Shown here: positions 1 through 12,300 of the stretch, piece after piece
Layout of the letters: each line of letters starts with the position of its first letter
Numbering within the stretch: the stretch's first letter is position 1
DNA from: Plantago ovata
Taxonomy: Eukaryota > Streptophyta > Magnoliopsida > Lamiales > Plantaginaceae
Direction of reading: 5' to 3'
Assembly: GCA_028274465.1 (NCBI GenBank)
Contig: CM051456.1
Location: 112,645,397 to 112,709,396, forward strand
Length of the DNA: 64,000 nucleotides
The notes under the pieces: model-generated
The model's input: the letters and a program-made list of their open reading frames with translations, nothing else
The model's database searches: none
Told to the model about the DNA's origin: nothing
Program-made: the position numbers and the translations under genes

Positions 1-881
1 TTTAGGCGCATCCACTGAAACATCAATGTATTAGTTTTCAAGAATTAAAGGCCATTTTCTGTTACTATCTATCGTACTTCTGTTCAGAATAATAATGGTA
101 AAGCATGCATTTAACTGCAACATATGTGTCTGTGTGATTCGTGGGTCTACAAGTTATGGAAATGTTGGAAGAGAAATTGACATGCATTTATGGAATCAAC
201 AAGTTATTTTACTTAAAATCAATATTACTCCAGTGATAAACTAAATTTGAAGTTTGAAGTTGTGTATTAGAAGTGTATAAATAACCCTGTCCAACGTAAG
301 TTATTTGACTTCATATAATGCTCTAAATGTTTAATGAAGGCTTATAAGAAAAGACTGCATCCATAGAATTTGATTAGGTGTAACTTCTCGAAAACTAGTT
401 TATAGTTACCCAAACCCCCCCCCCCCCCAAGGTTTCGACTTCATAATATATGGTACTCCCTTGTTTATATCGAGAATTCATTCACAACTTACACTTCAAC
501 AATCGGAGTATTTGATATTACACCTGGTACAATTCAGTTTAGACACTTTCAATAATCGTACAACAAACCATCATTTCAACATTATCAGGCAGGTTCAATA
601 AAAAAAAAAAGAGAGAAAACATAAATTCAGCATATTAAAAAATCAAAACTAAAAAGAAAACTGAACAATGAACATATATAGTTTATTATAAATTTGAAAT
701 CCCTTGTTTCATTGTTTGATGTTTATTTTCCACGGTTTATTATTTCATCATAAATTACTTAATTACACAGCCAAAGTGCTGGTAGCCGCCAAAGTGCTTA
801 AACAATTTCCCTAGAGAAAACAGAAAAAGTGTTAAATCATAAACCTCTCCCCTCTCATCACTGGCCTGAACCAGAACTGGA
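1..881. other. Intergenic, AT-rich
   Basis: No coding pattern is seen. The stretch holds a run of C at about 414-428 and A-rich tracts near 600-660. The last part is presumably the former promoter and 5' UTR of the JmjC-type gene fragment that follows. Confidence 0.5.
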
Positions 882-888
882 ATGAGAC

Positions 889-1185
889 ATGGAAAATTCG
901 CTTCAAGTTCTCCGATTCGACGAAATTCCGTCAGCAGAAGAGTTGCTTCTCAAATTGAGCCGAAAAATGTTCCGGCGGTGAGTTTTTTCATATCATTACC
1001 GTTTATCATTGTATTCGGCATTGAAGAGCATTGTCGTGGATGCACATAGTCGATATGATTGAGTAGTTTCAAGTCGTAATGATTATTTTTGATTGATTCA
1101 TATATAGGTTTTTACTGGATGCCTGAAGAATTGGAAGGCGATTTCGAAATGGAACGTGTCTAATGGCGGACTTGACTACTTGGAG
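889..1185 (+). pseudogene. 5' fragment of a JmjC-domain (JMJ32-like) oxygenase gene
   Basis: Two exons are visible, 889-977 and 1108-1185, joined by a GT-AG intron. Exon 1 starts MENSLQVLRFDEIPSAEE and, after a one-base shift near 941-946, continues ASQIEPKNVPA. Exon 2 reads VFTGCLKNWKAISKWN and ends GGLDYLE before a GTAATG donor. This pattern (IEP.NVPAVF.GC.K.WKA) is from memory the N-terminus of plant JmjC proteins such as Arabidopsis JMJ32 (At3g45880), Fe(II)/2-oxoglutarate oxygenases. The exons carrying the catalytic cupin are absent: after about 350 bases without recognisable content (1186-1532) the sequence becomes a copied piece of the F-box gene. The gene was therefore cut by a rearrangement. 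Family assignment is moderately sure and rests on about 55 residues. Confidence 0.55.
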
Positions 1186-1532
1186 GTAATGGTGCTTTTA
1201 TATGTTTATGATGATGATAATTGGTGTGAGTGTAACTATGATGTAATGAGCTCCTTATGTGGCTGAATTGTACCTGCATCATTTCTAGGGAGTTTGGGAT
1301 GTTAGTGTTTTCTTACTTAGCTGGCAAAATGGGAGTATTTATAAGCTTTGCCAGTACTTTTTTGGCTTCTTACTTGCACCAATGCTACCTCTTACGAATT
1401 GAGATCAGCTTAAAGTATTCCTGTGGCTTAGTGCGTTTGGCTCATACTTGTCTCTGGTCTATTTGAAATGCTTAGTTTTGTCACCTTTGATGTGAGGGAA
1501 GTGTATCTTACATCTTAGATTTTGAATGATAA

Positions 1533-2615
1533 AGTGTTTCAGATTATCACTCATCAGCAATATTACAATATTTACTAGCCTTTCAAGGTTAATGTGCTGG
1601 ACATGTGAATCCTATCTATATAATACTACTTGATACTTCCTCTATTATTAGCAGATGGGATGTCTACTTGAAATGTGCTGACAAACTTTTTAATGGGTCT
1701 GATTATATAACGTTATTCACTTTCACTCTTCAAATTTTAATATTTCACAAAGTTAATATTTACGTAATGATTAAATTCTGCACTTCAAAATTACTTGTAG
1801 CAGATAGACTGTTTCCTGTAATCTTGTTTAAGTTTGGCTGCACATTGGTAGTAAGTGTACGTAACTGTGTAACACATTGGGAGACTTGTATTTATACCTC
1901 TCCAAAAGTTACATGGATCTTCATTTCAATTAATGAAACACAACAAAAACCCATTGCAATTGGACTACAGTGTAATCTTTTTGTAAACTAAAGGCTGGTC
2001 TGTAATTTTCAAAATGTATGTGTAAAAACTTAAATTGTATACATGGGATCTGGGTAAATAAGTAGAGCCTCTAAGAATCATCTAGTCATAGCGGGTGCCT
2101 ATCTGATCTAATTGCATCTTTTATATTTTATGTACTCCTTAACCAATATATTTGTCTTTAATACTACAGTATAAACGCCCATTTGACGAGACTAGACTTT
2201 TCGATTATGAAGACATGGACTTTGTTTGTCAAAGGGAACTTTGTGTATCTGAAGAATGTGAAAATTGATTACAACCGAAGTTCTTGTAATGACAAGATAA
2301 TCCTGCGCGTGTTGGCGGATACTGTAATGACGTTGAAATTGTCGGATACATAATGAGGAGTGCTGCTGCTCTTAAGAGGCTGATCCTGTGTTCATCATCA
2401 CCTAGCTGCACATCCTTCCGTGGGTGTTCAAAGGCAAACTGTTCATTCCTATATGTACCTCGTATGTCTTGTGAATTGCAAACCAATTTCCTGTCGTCGG
2501 GGAATGAAGCTGAAGAATGGGAATTGAAGAAGAAAAAATTATGAATATAAATTTTCAAATTATGCTTGGCTGCCTTCTGAAGTTGATAGTGAAGTGGCTT
2601 CCTGTTAGAAGATTG
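1533..2615 (+). pseudogene. Decayed duplicate of the 3' half of the F-box/FBD gene
   Basis: This stretch aligns with 6910-8020: first the last intron of the F-box gene (shared AT-rich text and the TCATAGCGGGTGCCTATC motif), then its last exon from about 2170. Recognisable peptide pieces are YIMRSAAALKRLILCSSSP, CSKANCSFLYVP and SGNEAEEWELKKK, matching YIMRSATALERLVLCSS, CSKANCSFLYVP and PGNEAEDWELKKR in the gene at 7569-8006. Several small indels interrupt the reading frame and there is no F-box part. It is a partial segmental copy in direct orientation about 5.4 kb upstream of its source, with no sign of being functional. Confidence 0.85.
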
Positions 2616-2744
2616 TTTGTTCTATCTCAAGTCTCAACTGTTCACTACATCAGCTAGCTGCTGATTTTCCTTACTTTGTGTTGATGACTTGATGTCCACC
2701 AGATTGTTGAATTTGAATATTATGTTTAAACAAAATATTACTAG

Positions 2745-3860
2745 CAACAATTCTACCAGATCTTGTGCGGGACAAGTTCTTAGTTTTCCAATGCCCCATA
2801 CTCTTTTGTTGGGGAGGATAGAAGAATTTTCCTGGGCACTAGCAATTGTCTTTTTACTTGCAAAGGTGCATAACAAGCACTAGAGCCTCCAATGGAAGCT
2901 AGAGATGTTGACAGCAGTTTGAATAAAATGAGGGGCTGGATATGGAAATTGAGATGCCCAGCCAAGCTCCAAATTTTTGTTTGGCTTTGCGAACACCAAC
3001 GTTTAGCAACAAACTCACTTCTGTCACAACGGAATGTGTTTCAGGATGATACTTGTATGAGATGCCGTAGTGCTACAGAAAATGTCTTGCACACGCTTAG
3101 GCACTGTGTGGAGTCAGAAAAAATTGGGAGTTCTGTGTTGAATCCTCTCAATGGCATGAGTTCATGTCCCTACCTCTTGATGATTGGTTTCTACAAAATC
3201 TCACTCGAAAAAGGTTTCGCAATATTCTCGTCCCAGATGCTCACTGGTGGTACATGGCTTTCTTGGCGATATCATAGAATTGTGGAGATCAAGAATCGAT
3301 TTTTATATATATTCGTGGAACTGTCCTTCCAGTTCGAGTGGTGGCTGGTAGGATCAAGTGCATGATTTTGGACATGCTGGCAGCTTTTAACAAGAACAAG
3401 CAGCGCTCTTCTCCTGGTACAGCAGAGGTGGGAGTCAAGTGGTTTAGGCCAGAGACAGGTTGGATGAAAATGAATTCAAACGCTAGCTTATATGGTGAGA
3501 CTGGTAGTGTTGCAATTGGAGGTGTTATGAGAGATGAAAATGGTGCTTGGATTTTTGGAAACTCAAAGAAACTACATGGTGTTTCTATCAACGTGGCTGA
3601 ACTATTAGCCTTGAGAGAAAGTCTACCAAAATTTCCAACGGCGTCCTTGGGAGATGCGGGTTCAACATACTCGACGGGGAGGGAATGGGTGTGCTGATCA
3701 CTTAGCTAAATTAGGACATGAGATAGAGGGCCGATGCCTTTGGGACGAGGCATGGGCATCTCTTGCCTCACTGTTTCACTTTGACATTGAGGATTATGAA
3801 TCCGTGTAATTTACTGCTTTAATTTTTAGTAGTTTTTTCTTCTAGAGCAAAAAAATAAAT
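2745..3860 (+). mobile_element. 5'-truncated L1-type LINE, 3' end only
   Basis: The element is flanked by a perfect 13-bp target-site duplication, AAAATATTACTAG, at 2732-2744 and 3861-3873, and ends in an A-rich tail. Coding remnants follow the order of the longer L1 at 16920-18510: FPMPHTLLLG, then a zinc-binding RVT segment (WKLRCPAKLQIFVWLCEHQRLATN cut to its core WKLRCPAKLQ, with C..C and H...C pairs), then an RNase H segment with GWMKMNSNASL and AELLALRESL, then CADHLAKLGHE. The first RNase H aspartate is replaced by Asn and the stretch holding the third catalytic aspartate is deleted. Several frame changes are present. It is a dead insertion next to the F-box duplicate. Confidence 0.88.
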
Positions 3861-3873
3861 AAAATATTACTAG

Positions 3874-4600
3874 TTCTCTGTGTAGGGTTAGTGCTTGACT
3901 TTGTTTGGGATATATCTCCTCCCTGGTTATCGATGTATTTGCACGACTTGAATAATTGATATCCTCGGTACGTTATGCGGAAGGTTACCATCCCAGCTAT
4001 AACTCCTCTTGTGTGATCTATGAAAAATTTTGGTGTGCTTTAAAAAAATTATTAGTACAAGTGTAGTGTGCATATGACATGGATCAAGTATTCGGTTTCA
4101 AAATGTGCCAGTGTACTTGAATAGATTATAACTTTTGAATCTTAAGCTAGGATGAGAAAAACCAGCTAGTAGTACCATGGGTTTACGGGCTACCGATAGA
4201 ATCTTTACCATAGTAGCGGTAAACTCTAGCAAATGAGCGCTACGAGTCATGATTTCACCTACCATTGAAATACAATACAGTTATGGTACAACGATGCCCT
4301 CCAATGTTGAAAAAAATAAAAAATTTGAAGCTTTTGATAGAATCGATAAATAGAGTATTTCCAATCTAATAAAATTATATTACTTTAGATGTTAAAATTC
4401 GGCCTTAATCAGAGTTAAAAGGGTCACAAAATATACCGTATTTGTATGACTGTAATGATGTCCAATAATTCTAGAACAGAAACTCATCCTGGTTCATTCA
4501 TACTTGCCCTAATGCCTAATTTTTCATTTCCCGCGCCATTTTCACCATCTCCAAAATTAAGGTCCATCCATGGTTGCTCTTAAATTCTCTCAGTTCCCTA
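3874..4600. other. Intergenic, no recognised feature
   Basis: AT-rich sequence without coding pattern, structured repeats or RNA genes that I can recognise. Confidence 0.4.
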
Positions 4601-4740
4601 TTTTCATTACAGTTGAGTTCCTTCATTATCCAATTTGTGCAAAAATAGATTGAATCGAATCGGATCATGGGGTCTGGAAGGACAAAGAGTCGCTGACGAA
4701 GTGATCCAATCTTGTTTGCATAGGAGAACACTGTCACCGA
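4600..4740 (+). pseudogene. Relic of an F-box gene 5' end
   Basis: The sequence just before an ATG at about 4666 resembles the leader of the F-box gene at 4890-4944: both have CCAATTT(C/G)TGCAAAAA(C/T)AGAT followed by GAAT and then CATGG. The reading after the ATG (MGSGRTKSR) is short and stops soon. It is best read as the eroded leader and first codons of a further F-box copy in the same direction. The similarity is short, so this is tentative. Confidence 0.4.
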
Positions 4741-4941
4741 CGTATTAAATTTTGGGTGATTATATAATTTTAAACAACATAAGAGTTATGAACACAATTT
4801 TAAAAACTTATACAGACAAAAGTGCAATTATAAGGAACAAGCATTTTAGTTTTACCCCTTTAACGGCCTAAACCCTAATTTCCATTCCCCCTCTCCAATT
4901 AATCCATTCGTTTGCCAATTTCTGCAAAAACAGATCGAATC

Positions 4942-7900
4942 ATGGCTCGAGAAAGGGAGAAGAAGACATGTTTGCGAGGTGATCTGGATCGACTCAGTGA
5001 GTTGCCTGACTCGCTAATCCTGGAGATACTCTCATTACTGGAGATGAAAGACGTCGTCAAAACAGGTATCCTCTCTAAGCGATGGAAATCTCTATGGACC
5101 CAAGTTCATCGTGTTGTTTACAAATTTGATGATGATGCAAATGCTTGCCTAATGAGTCCTACTATGATTGGATGAATCGAAATCGTAGGAAACTTGTCTC
5201 ATTCATCAATACCACATTAAGAAAACACGAGTCCAATATCAAAGTGTTTGTACTAGACGCATATTACTTACTTGAAAATAATAGATATGCTACCTTAATG
5301 GATGCTTGGATTCGCTATGTTTTGGAGAAGAAGGTTGAGGTTTTGAAGTTTTCTTATGAGGGGATGCTCGACTATGTCCCTCCTGATTGTTTGTTCCAGA
5401 GTTCATCACTTACCGAATTGGAGTTGAAGCATTTGGGCGTGCTCGAGTTGTCACCGACGATTAAGTTGAATAGGCTTAAGAGTTTGTGCTTATCACACAT
5501 TTGGTTGAGTGATCAGTCTATGGAGAAGTTATTATTAGGGTGTCCTGTGTTAGAGAGTTTGGTTCTTGAGAATATTGATGAATTGGAACGCATCGACATC
5601 AGGTCTCCGAGGGTGGTGAAACTTAAACTGGATGGCGTCTGGACTGAAGGTGCTGACCACTCTGATGGCATATTTAGAATTAGAGCTCCTTGGCTTAAGG
5701 AACTAGAGATTTCAAGAAGATTTCTTGTTACCGAGTGTCAGATGGAGGATTTATCTTCCCTGGTAAAAGCCAACCTCACGTTCACGGCCTATGATTCATT
5801 CTCCTGGAAAGATGAGGATGAATGGTTGGTTAATAGAGAAATGGAGTTTAATGCTAAGTGGATTGATATGGCGCCTCATGTGCTCAAAGCCCTCTCTCAT
5901 GTTGCTGAACTATCAATTGGAACAGAGCTCATCCAGGTAGAAATTAACTCTTGGGATACGTCTACATGATTAAGATTTTCTTTATTAATCATCTATTAAG
6001 TAGGTTTATAAACAAATAAAACTATCCTACACGAATTTTAGTGTATATTCACATTTGGTTTATCTGTAATCTTGATGTAGAGATCAACATTACTAATTGT
6101 ATCCGAACTGTAAATAGAAACAAAGAATCTTTGTTTTGTATTTAATATTTATAGTGTAGTGCCATATAGTTTGATATTTTGCACCAGTTTTGAAAAGAAA
6201 AGATAAAAAGGGGGTTTTACCCCTGTAGCAAAATTGCACAAAGCACGGAAAGTGCACCGTTGCCGGATGGATTTCACTGAGGCTTATGGCAAAAAGTAAT
6301 CTTAATGAACTCCAAGTTCTTGAGCTTGGATATTCTCTTTTTTCCATTATCTCTTTCCTTAAGCTCTTCTATGTAGCATACTAGCATCTTTTAGACGGTT
6401 TTTGTGTGTTAGCTTTACTCCTCGCCTCCCTTATTTTTAGCCCATTTAGAGTTTTATGTTCTGTTCGAGATATTAAGGATTAACATATTCATGTACAGGT
6501 ATGAATAATATGAGGCTTGAGAATTTGCATTTCCATATTTTGAATCAGATTGAGAAAAAGATGTGAAATGATGGCACATGCTTCTACAGTTGTAAATCGG
6601 CTTATTTATATGCTATATCATTCAAATGTCAAGTTGCACTGGCATATGTTTATTGAGATATGTCCATTCAACTAGTAGTATCTTGCTTTACTTATCTAAT
6701 CCCACCTTTTTTCCTTTGTTTTGCTTCATGACAGGTCTTGTCATTAGCTAAATTGCGTGGAAGACTTTCTCCGTCTTTCCAGTGTAAACATTTGACAATT
6801 AATTCGCCGCTTTGGAATTATGATGTGCTTGGTATAGCATGCCTATTGGAAAATGCACCTCATCTGGAGACACTAGTCATAAATGTGTCCAGTCAGCAGG
6901 TTTGATTACGCAAAAGTGTTTCAGCTTATTACTTATCAGTAAGATTACAATATAACACAAGTTACTGTGTTGGACAGTTGAATCATATACTTATTACTTC
7001 TTCTATAACTAGAAGATGGGATGTTTCCTTAGGGTGATCCTGTATAAGTTTTGCTTGTGTCAAATGTGCGAACAAACTAGTTAATATGTTTGATTATGCA
7101 CTTCCATGCATCACTGAGATTAATGTGTCACAAAGTTGATATTTACTTTGATTAAACCCTGCACGTCAAAGTTCCTTGGCGGATAGACTGTTTCCTGTGA
7201 TGGCTGCACATTGGTAGTAAGTTAACACATAATGCAAAATATCATTTGTGAATCTTGTATATCCTCTCCAATAATTGACTTCTTCCATTACACCCCTAGA
7301 TGTTTCAAAGTTACATGGATCTAGATTCGAATTAATGAAACACAACAAAATCGCCTTGCAGTTGGACTAATGTGTAAATCCTTGGTAAAATAAAGGCAGT
7401 TCTGTAATTTTCAAAATGTATGTGTAAAAACTTCAATCGTAGAAGGGATCTGGGTATATCTTCCCTAAGAAGAGCCTCTGAGAATATCTTGTCATAGCGG
7501 GTGCCTATCTGATCTATTTGCATCTTTTATGTATTCCTTATTGAATATATTTGTCTTTAAAACTACAGGGTGAAGGCCCTTTTAATGAGACTGCTATTTT
7601 CGATGATGAACACATGGACTTAAGTTTGTCAAAGGGGAACTTTCAGCATCTGAAGAATGTGAAAATTGATTACAACCGAAATCCATGTGCTGATAATCCT
7701 GCGCATGTTGGCGGGGACTGTTATGATGTGGAAATTGTCGGATACATAATGAGGAGTGCTACTGCTCTTGAGAGGCTGGTCCTGTGTTCATCAAGACCTG
7801 GCTGCACCAGGTGGTATGGGTGTTCAAAGGCGAACTGTTCGTTCCTGTATGTACCTCGCCTATCTAGTGAATTGCAAATGAATTTTCTGCCAGGGAATGA

Positions 7901-8006
7901 AGCCGAAGATTGGGAACTGAAGAAGAGAAAATATAGTTATGAATATAGATTTTCAAATTATGCTTCGCTGCATTCTGAAGTTGATAGTGAAGTGGCTTCG
8001 TGGTAG
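4942..8006 (+). CDS. F-box/LRR/FBD protein
   Basis: Three exons: 4942-5936, 6735-6899 and 7569-8006, with GT-AG introns of matching phase; about 532 residues. F-box proteins hand substrates to an SCF E3 ubiquitin ligase through SKP1. Residues about 15-55 carry the F-box (LSELPDSLILEILSLLEMKD, then SKRWKSLWTQV). The middle holds plant leucine-rich repeats (LTELELKHL, LKSLCLSHI, LLLGCPVLESLVLENI). The last exon carries the FBD-type end (HLKNVKIDYNR, YIMRSATALERLVLCSSRPG). The ATG at 4942 is chosen because it opens directly into the F-box. Frames disagree by one lost base near 5141-5150, between the F-box and NESYYDWMNRNR; exon 1 is 995 bases where 996 fits. This is either a sequencing deletion or a recent null allele. 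No target can be inferred. Confidence 0.85.
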
Positions 8007-9326
8007 CACGTGTTCTGTTCTATATGACTTGTTGACTTAATTAGCATACAATACAATTGTGAACTTTATGTTGCCTTCTACAAGCTTGATGAATATTTAC
8101 AGTACTAAGTATTTCTTACTGTAGCATGCATATGGCATGGACTAAATTATATATTGTCAGTTATACTTCTGAAAATTCATCAAGCTGGAGTAGTATTTCC
8201 CAGTGTTGCCTTCTATTTATGTAGTTAAATAAGTGGCATAATAATATAAGGAGAAATTGGTAAAGTTGCAGTATTAGAAAATTTGACGGTGTTTCAAAAG
8301 TACTTGAAATTTAAATAAGTTGTAGAGTAGTGCATTCAAACTTAACTTTTGGATAAAAATAACTAAAATGAAAAATTCAGCTTAATTTAAAAATAAGCTT
8401 CTTTAAGAAGGTCCAACATAACTTATCCAACTTCAAACTATCCAACTTAATTTAATAGAATCCGCAAGCTTTTAAACTAATGTAAACACTCAAAAAGTTG
8501 TTTCTCCTTAAAATAAGTGATAAGGTTGATAAGTTAAATTGTTGCAAACACCCACAAAATATTTCCTAAACATGAAAGGTAGATAGCCGATTTGTCAGTC
8601 GATTTGTTCGTATGAATATAATAAAACTGAATAATTAAGCAAATATAAATTTAACTGATTGGTTTTTTAAACAGAAGAGAATAGACCCTTAATGTCAATG
8701 TCATTCCTGAGCTTTGCAATTCATTTGTTTGAATTTTGGTTGATTTTTATTGTAAAAATTATCATGAATTTGTAATAACTAGTAATTGATTGACTTCAAT
8801 ATATTTTTTCAATTTCGTGCAAATGATGTAAATTCATATTAGTCTTTATTCACTTGAAGATCGACTTGATCCGTCTTTGGTGACATGTGGCTTAATAATG
8901 GTGGCGTTGATGACTTCCATTGACTTAGCACATTACACTATGTTAGTGAGTAGGAGGTTACAGTAGGGGGTTCCCCGTGATCTAAAAAACCAAGTATAAG
9001 TGTAGCTTTTTTAGGATGGTTCTCAAATCAAAGTATGATACTAGGATTTAGAAAACATTGACAAGGTATAAAGCTATACATACATGACTAATTTTATTAT
9101 TCTAATAATATCATCCGGCTAATGTGCGAGATCATGGTACGTTAGGAACTTAGGATTTAGGAAACATTGCCAAGGTATAAAGCTATACATACATGACTAA
9201 TTTTATTATTCTAATATCATCCGGCTAAATTTTACAATTGCAAAAATGAGAGTAAATAGTGAAATGATAAATTTTCAACTCATATATGAAAGAGAGGTGA
9301 ATATACAGTAGGCACAGTTAACTATT
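8007..9326. other. Intergenic between the convergent F-box and MLO genes
   Basis: AT-rich spacer without coding signal. It holds the 3' ends of both flanking genes and the tandem duplication at 9043-9228. Confidence 0.5.
9043..9228. repeat. Two-copy direct repeat of about 78 bp
   Basis: Copies at 9043-9122 and 9151-9228 share GGATTTAG(A/G)AAACATTG and continue nearly identically to ATCATCCGGCTAA, separated by about 28 bases. They differ by two substitutions and a 3-base indel, suggesting a fairly recent local duplication. No function is apparent. Confidence 0.85.
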
Positions 9327-12300
9327 TCATTTACTACTTCCCCTGCCAGGAGCTGGCTTCGCGAATGAGAAGTCGTCTTCGTTTCTATGTTCTCTTGCCT
9401 CGGGCGATATGTCCACGAGCACATCATGTTCTACCTCGTTTTCCTCGGCTGCCCTACGAATCAAGCTGGCTGTCAGAGGTGGAGGAACAGAGGGGTCTTC
9501 TATATCGGATGCATATTGGTCATCGCGTGGTGGAGAGAGGCTTGTGGTTTGGAATCGATTCGGGTGGAAAGGAGATCCCATTGAAGATGATGTAGGACTA
9601 GTGTTACCCAGTGTGCGGGAGGACTTCCCCCGTGTGGCTTTTTCACGGCCATGTGCCACTTCTTGAGTGCCTTGGATGTCTGTTCGTCGAAGATGGATTT
9701 CTTCATGCTTGATCCCATCTGTATTTTTTCAGCAAGTAAAAATGTTAGAAGCCAGTTCATAATACTTTATTACGCTGCGGTTCTTCAAGACTAATTGATT
9801 TCAAAGCAAACGCCTTAGCATTTGAATTTGTGACTACACCAAGGACATGACTATAATGTACCTGTGCGATAAGAGCGTAAAGTGGAAGTGTGATATAACT
9901 GCACAAGATCAGCACACCAAACCTGGAATATGACAAAGCAACTACATTAGGATCCTATCATTTAGCAGTTTCTTGATGACAGACGACTAAGAAAATACTT
10001 ACCCCAAACCAATTTTTCCAAGTGCAAGCGGCAAAGTGTCATGGAAGCAAGACTTGATACCATACCGATACTGCAGAATGAAAAAAACAAAACTTGCTCT
10101 CATCAATGAAAGGTCATAAAGGAAAATCAACAGTAGAACAAAGAGTATGCTTAGAGGAGAATCATTACCCAGACCCAGAAAACGTACGTCACTTGGAAGG
10201 CGTTCTGCAGAGAGAATATTTATAATAATTAGGAACAATTTACGCAAACAGAAACTTCGAAATATCAGATAGCAGAAATAGGACTTTTAGTACTCTTAGC
10301 ATATACTATGGAGTACCTGAAATAAAACAAAGTGTATAAGACTCAGCACCAACTGAGGACGACCAAACCAAAAGTATTTATCAGATGCTTGAACGAGAGG
10401 TATTCCTTGGACAACGGCATGTCTCTCTGTTATCTCAAGGGCCATCTTTGTCAAAATAATTTGTAGCTTTGTGCCCACAATTAAGATAATCTGAAAGACA
10501 ATATTCATTAGAACTTCTACTATATATTCTCACCATTAAGAAAATAATAGTATACTTTAAAGATGTTCTGCATTACTGGCAAGAATGAACTTACAATTAG
10601 AGGAAGCAAAGATGCCCAGAACAATGCCTGCCACCCTGATATGGGAATTTGAAAGAAAGAAAATGAATTTAGTAAAGTGTTGATCAAAAGGAAGCAGTGG
10701 TACGCAACATTTGACACAGATGAGTGACATACCGTTTATGTTTAGTAGCAAGAATATCACAAATGATGCCCACAAAACCGGACTTCAAACATACAACAAA
10801 GAAGTGTAGAAACATCAGCCACAGGAAACTTAGTTGATTTGAAGATTTAGATACAGGGATCTGCATTCCTCGAAGAATAATTACCTTACACCCACGACTG
10901 TCTTGAAGTCATCCTCGAGTGACCGTTTGATATACTTTTGGAAGTCAAATTTACTTCCAGGTGCCAAGTGTACCTGAGAACCGATCGAAAAGAAAAACTG
11001 AATTAGTAACTGAGAGACATGGAGAAACAGAAACCAAGCTGTTAAATGATTATAGAGGGTTCATACAGAAGAAACTCACATTAATAAAACCATTACGGAG
11101 GGTTAAGTAGTCGGACTTGCTAACAGACCTAAAAAATTGTCGGAAAAAACATCCCTGCACAAAAAATGTGTTTTAGAATCTCATATGCGACTTTTCATAT
11201 GCTAATGAAGAATTATCCAAAGTAAAGTAGGCTGAATGATGATATTATTCAACAGCTAACTTACAATATAGAAAAAAATCGGAATCTTGGTCCAGAACCG
11301 GGTGTGCGCCCTCACAAAAGATGTCTCATGAGTAAGCCTGAATCTTGAAGTATCTGCAGGTTCCACAATCAAAATGCTGATCAATGAGTGTTCAGTATGT
11401 GCAGTGAGAAACTAACAATAGGAATTCAATTTATTACTGTAACCGAATGCATAATACGGAGTTGCATACCATTTGTAAACTCATAGTTGTTGGATGCTGT
11501 CTCCTGTTCCCATTTCTTAAAACCTCGGATCTGTGCAATGTCATAATGTAAATCACGTCTTATGGAAGAAGAAGATATCAAAATTGAAGCTTAACATGCA
11601 GTGCATTAAAGAAGCATGTGCACAGTTACTGATAGTATGTGCTATACAAATTGATAAGGAGCTAAAGTTATGCATATTGAGTTACCTTCAGTCTTCCGAG
11701 AGCCATTGTAACAGCGCTGTATGCCACGTGGAATACTGCTAGAAAGAAGATGAGGATGTGTATATCATGCAGCCCATCTATTGATATGAGCGCTAATTTT
11801 CCTTTCTGAAAAGGTCATACGAGCAGACTTCAAGTTAGGAATTACCAAAGAATAGCATTGGCATACAATTACATAGAAGCAAAAGTGATGAAGTATTTCA
11901 AAACAGCAGCAAAACAACGAAAACCTTCATTTGGTGCTATTATTGTTAGTTCAAAATATTGATAAACGTACTCCACTTCTTTTGGAAATATAGACTTAAA
12001 GCAAAATGAAATGAGTGTTTGCAGAATGATCCTTTTTTTTTACAGCAAATGTAAGTAAAAAGAGTAATTAAAACCATCCCATTTACTTTATTAAGTCCAT
12101 TTCCATATATTGCTGCTAAATTCAAGCACTTGGATAACAAAAACACTCGCAGAATGATTCAGAAGAAACAAATATAATCTTATGGACATTTAATGTGAAA
12201 GTAAAACTAGCTCTTTCATCATGAATGCAAGCTTACCTCCTTGCAATAATCAGTATATTTTGAGCCCTTGCTTTTGTCCTCCAGGCTGCAAGGCAACATG

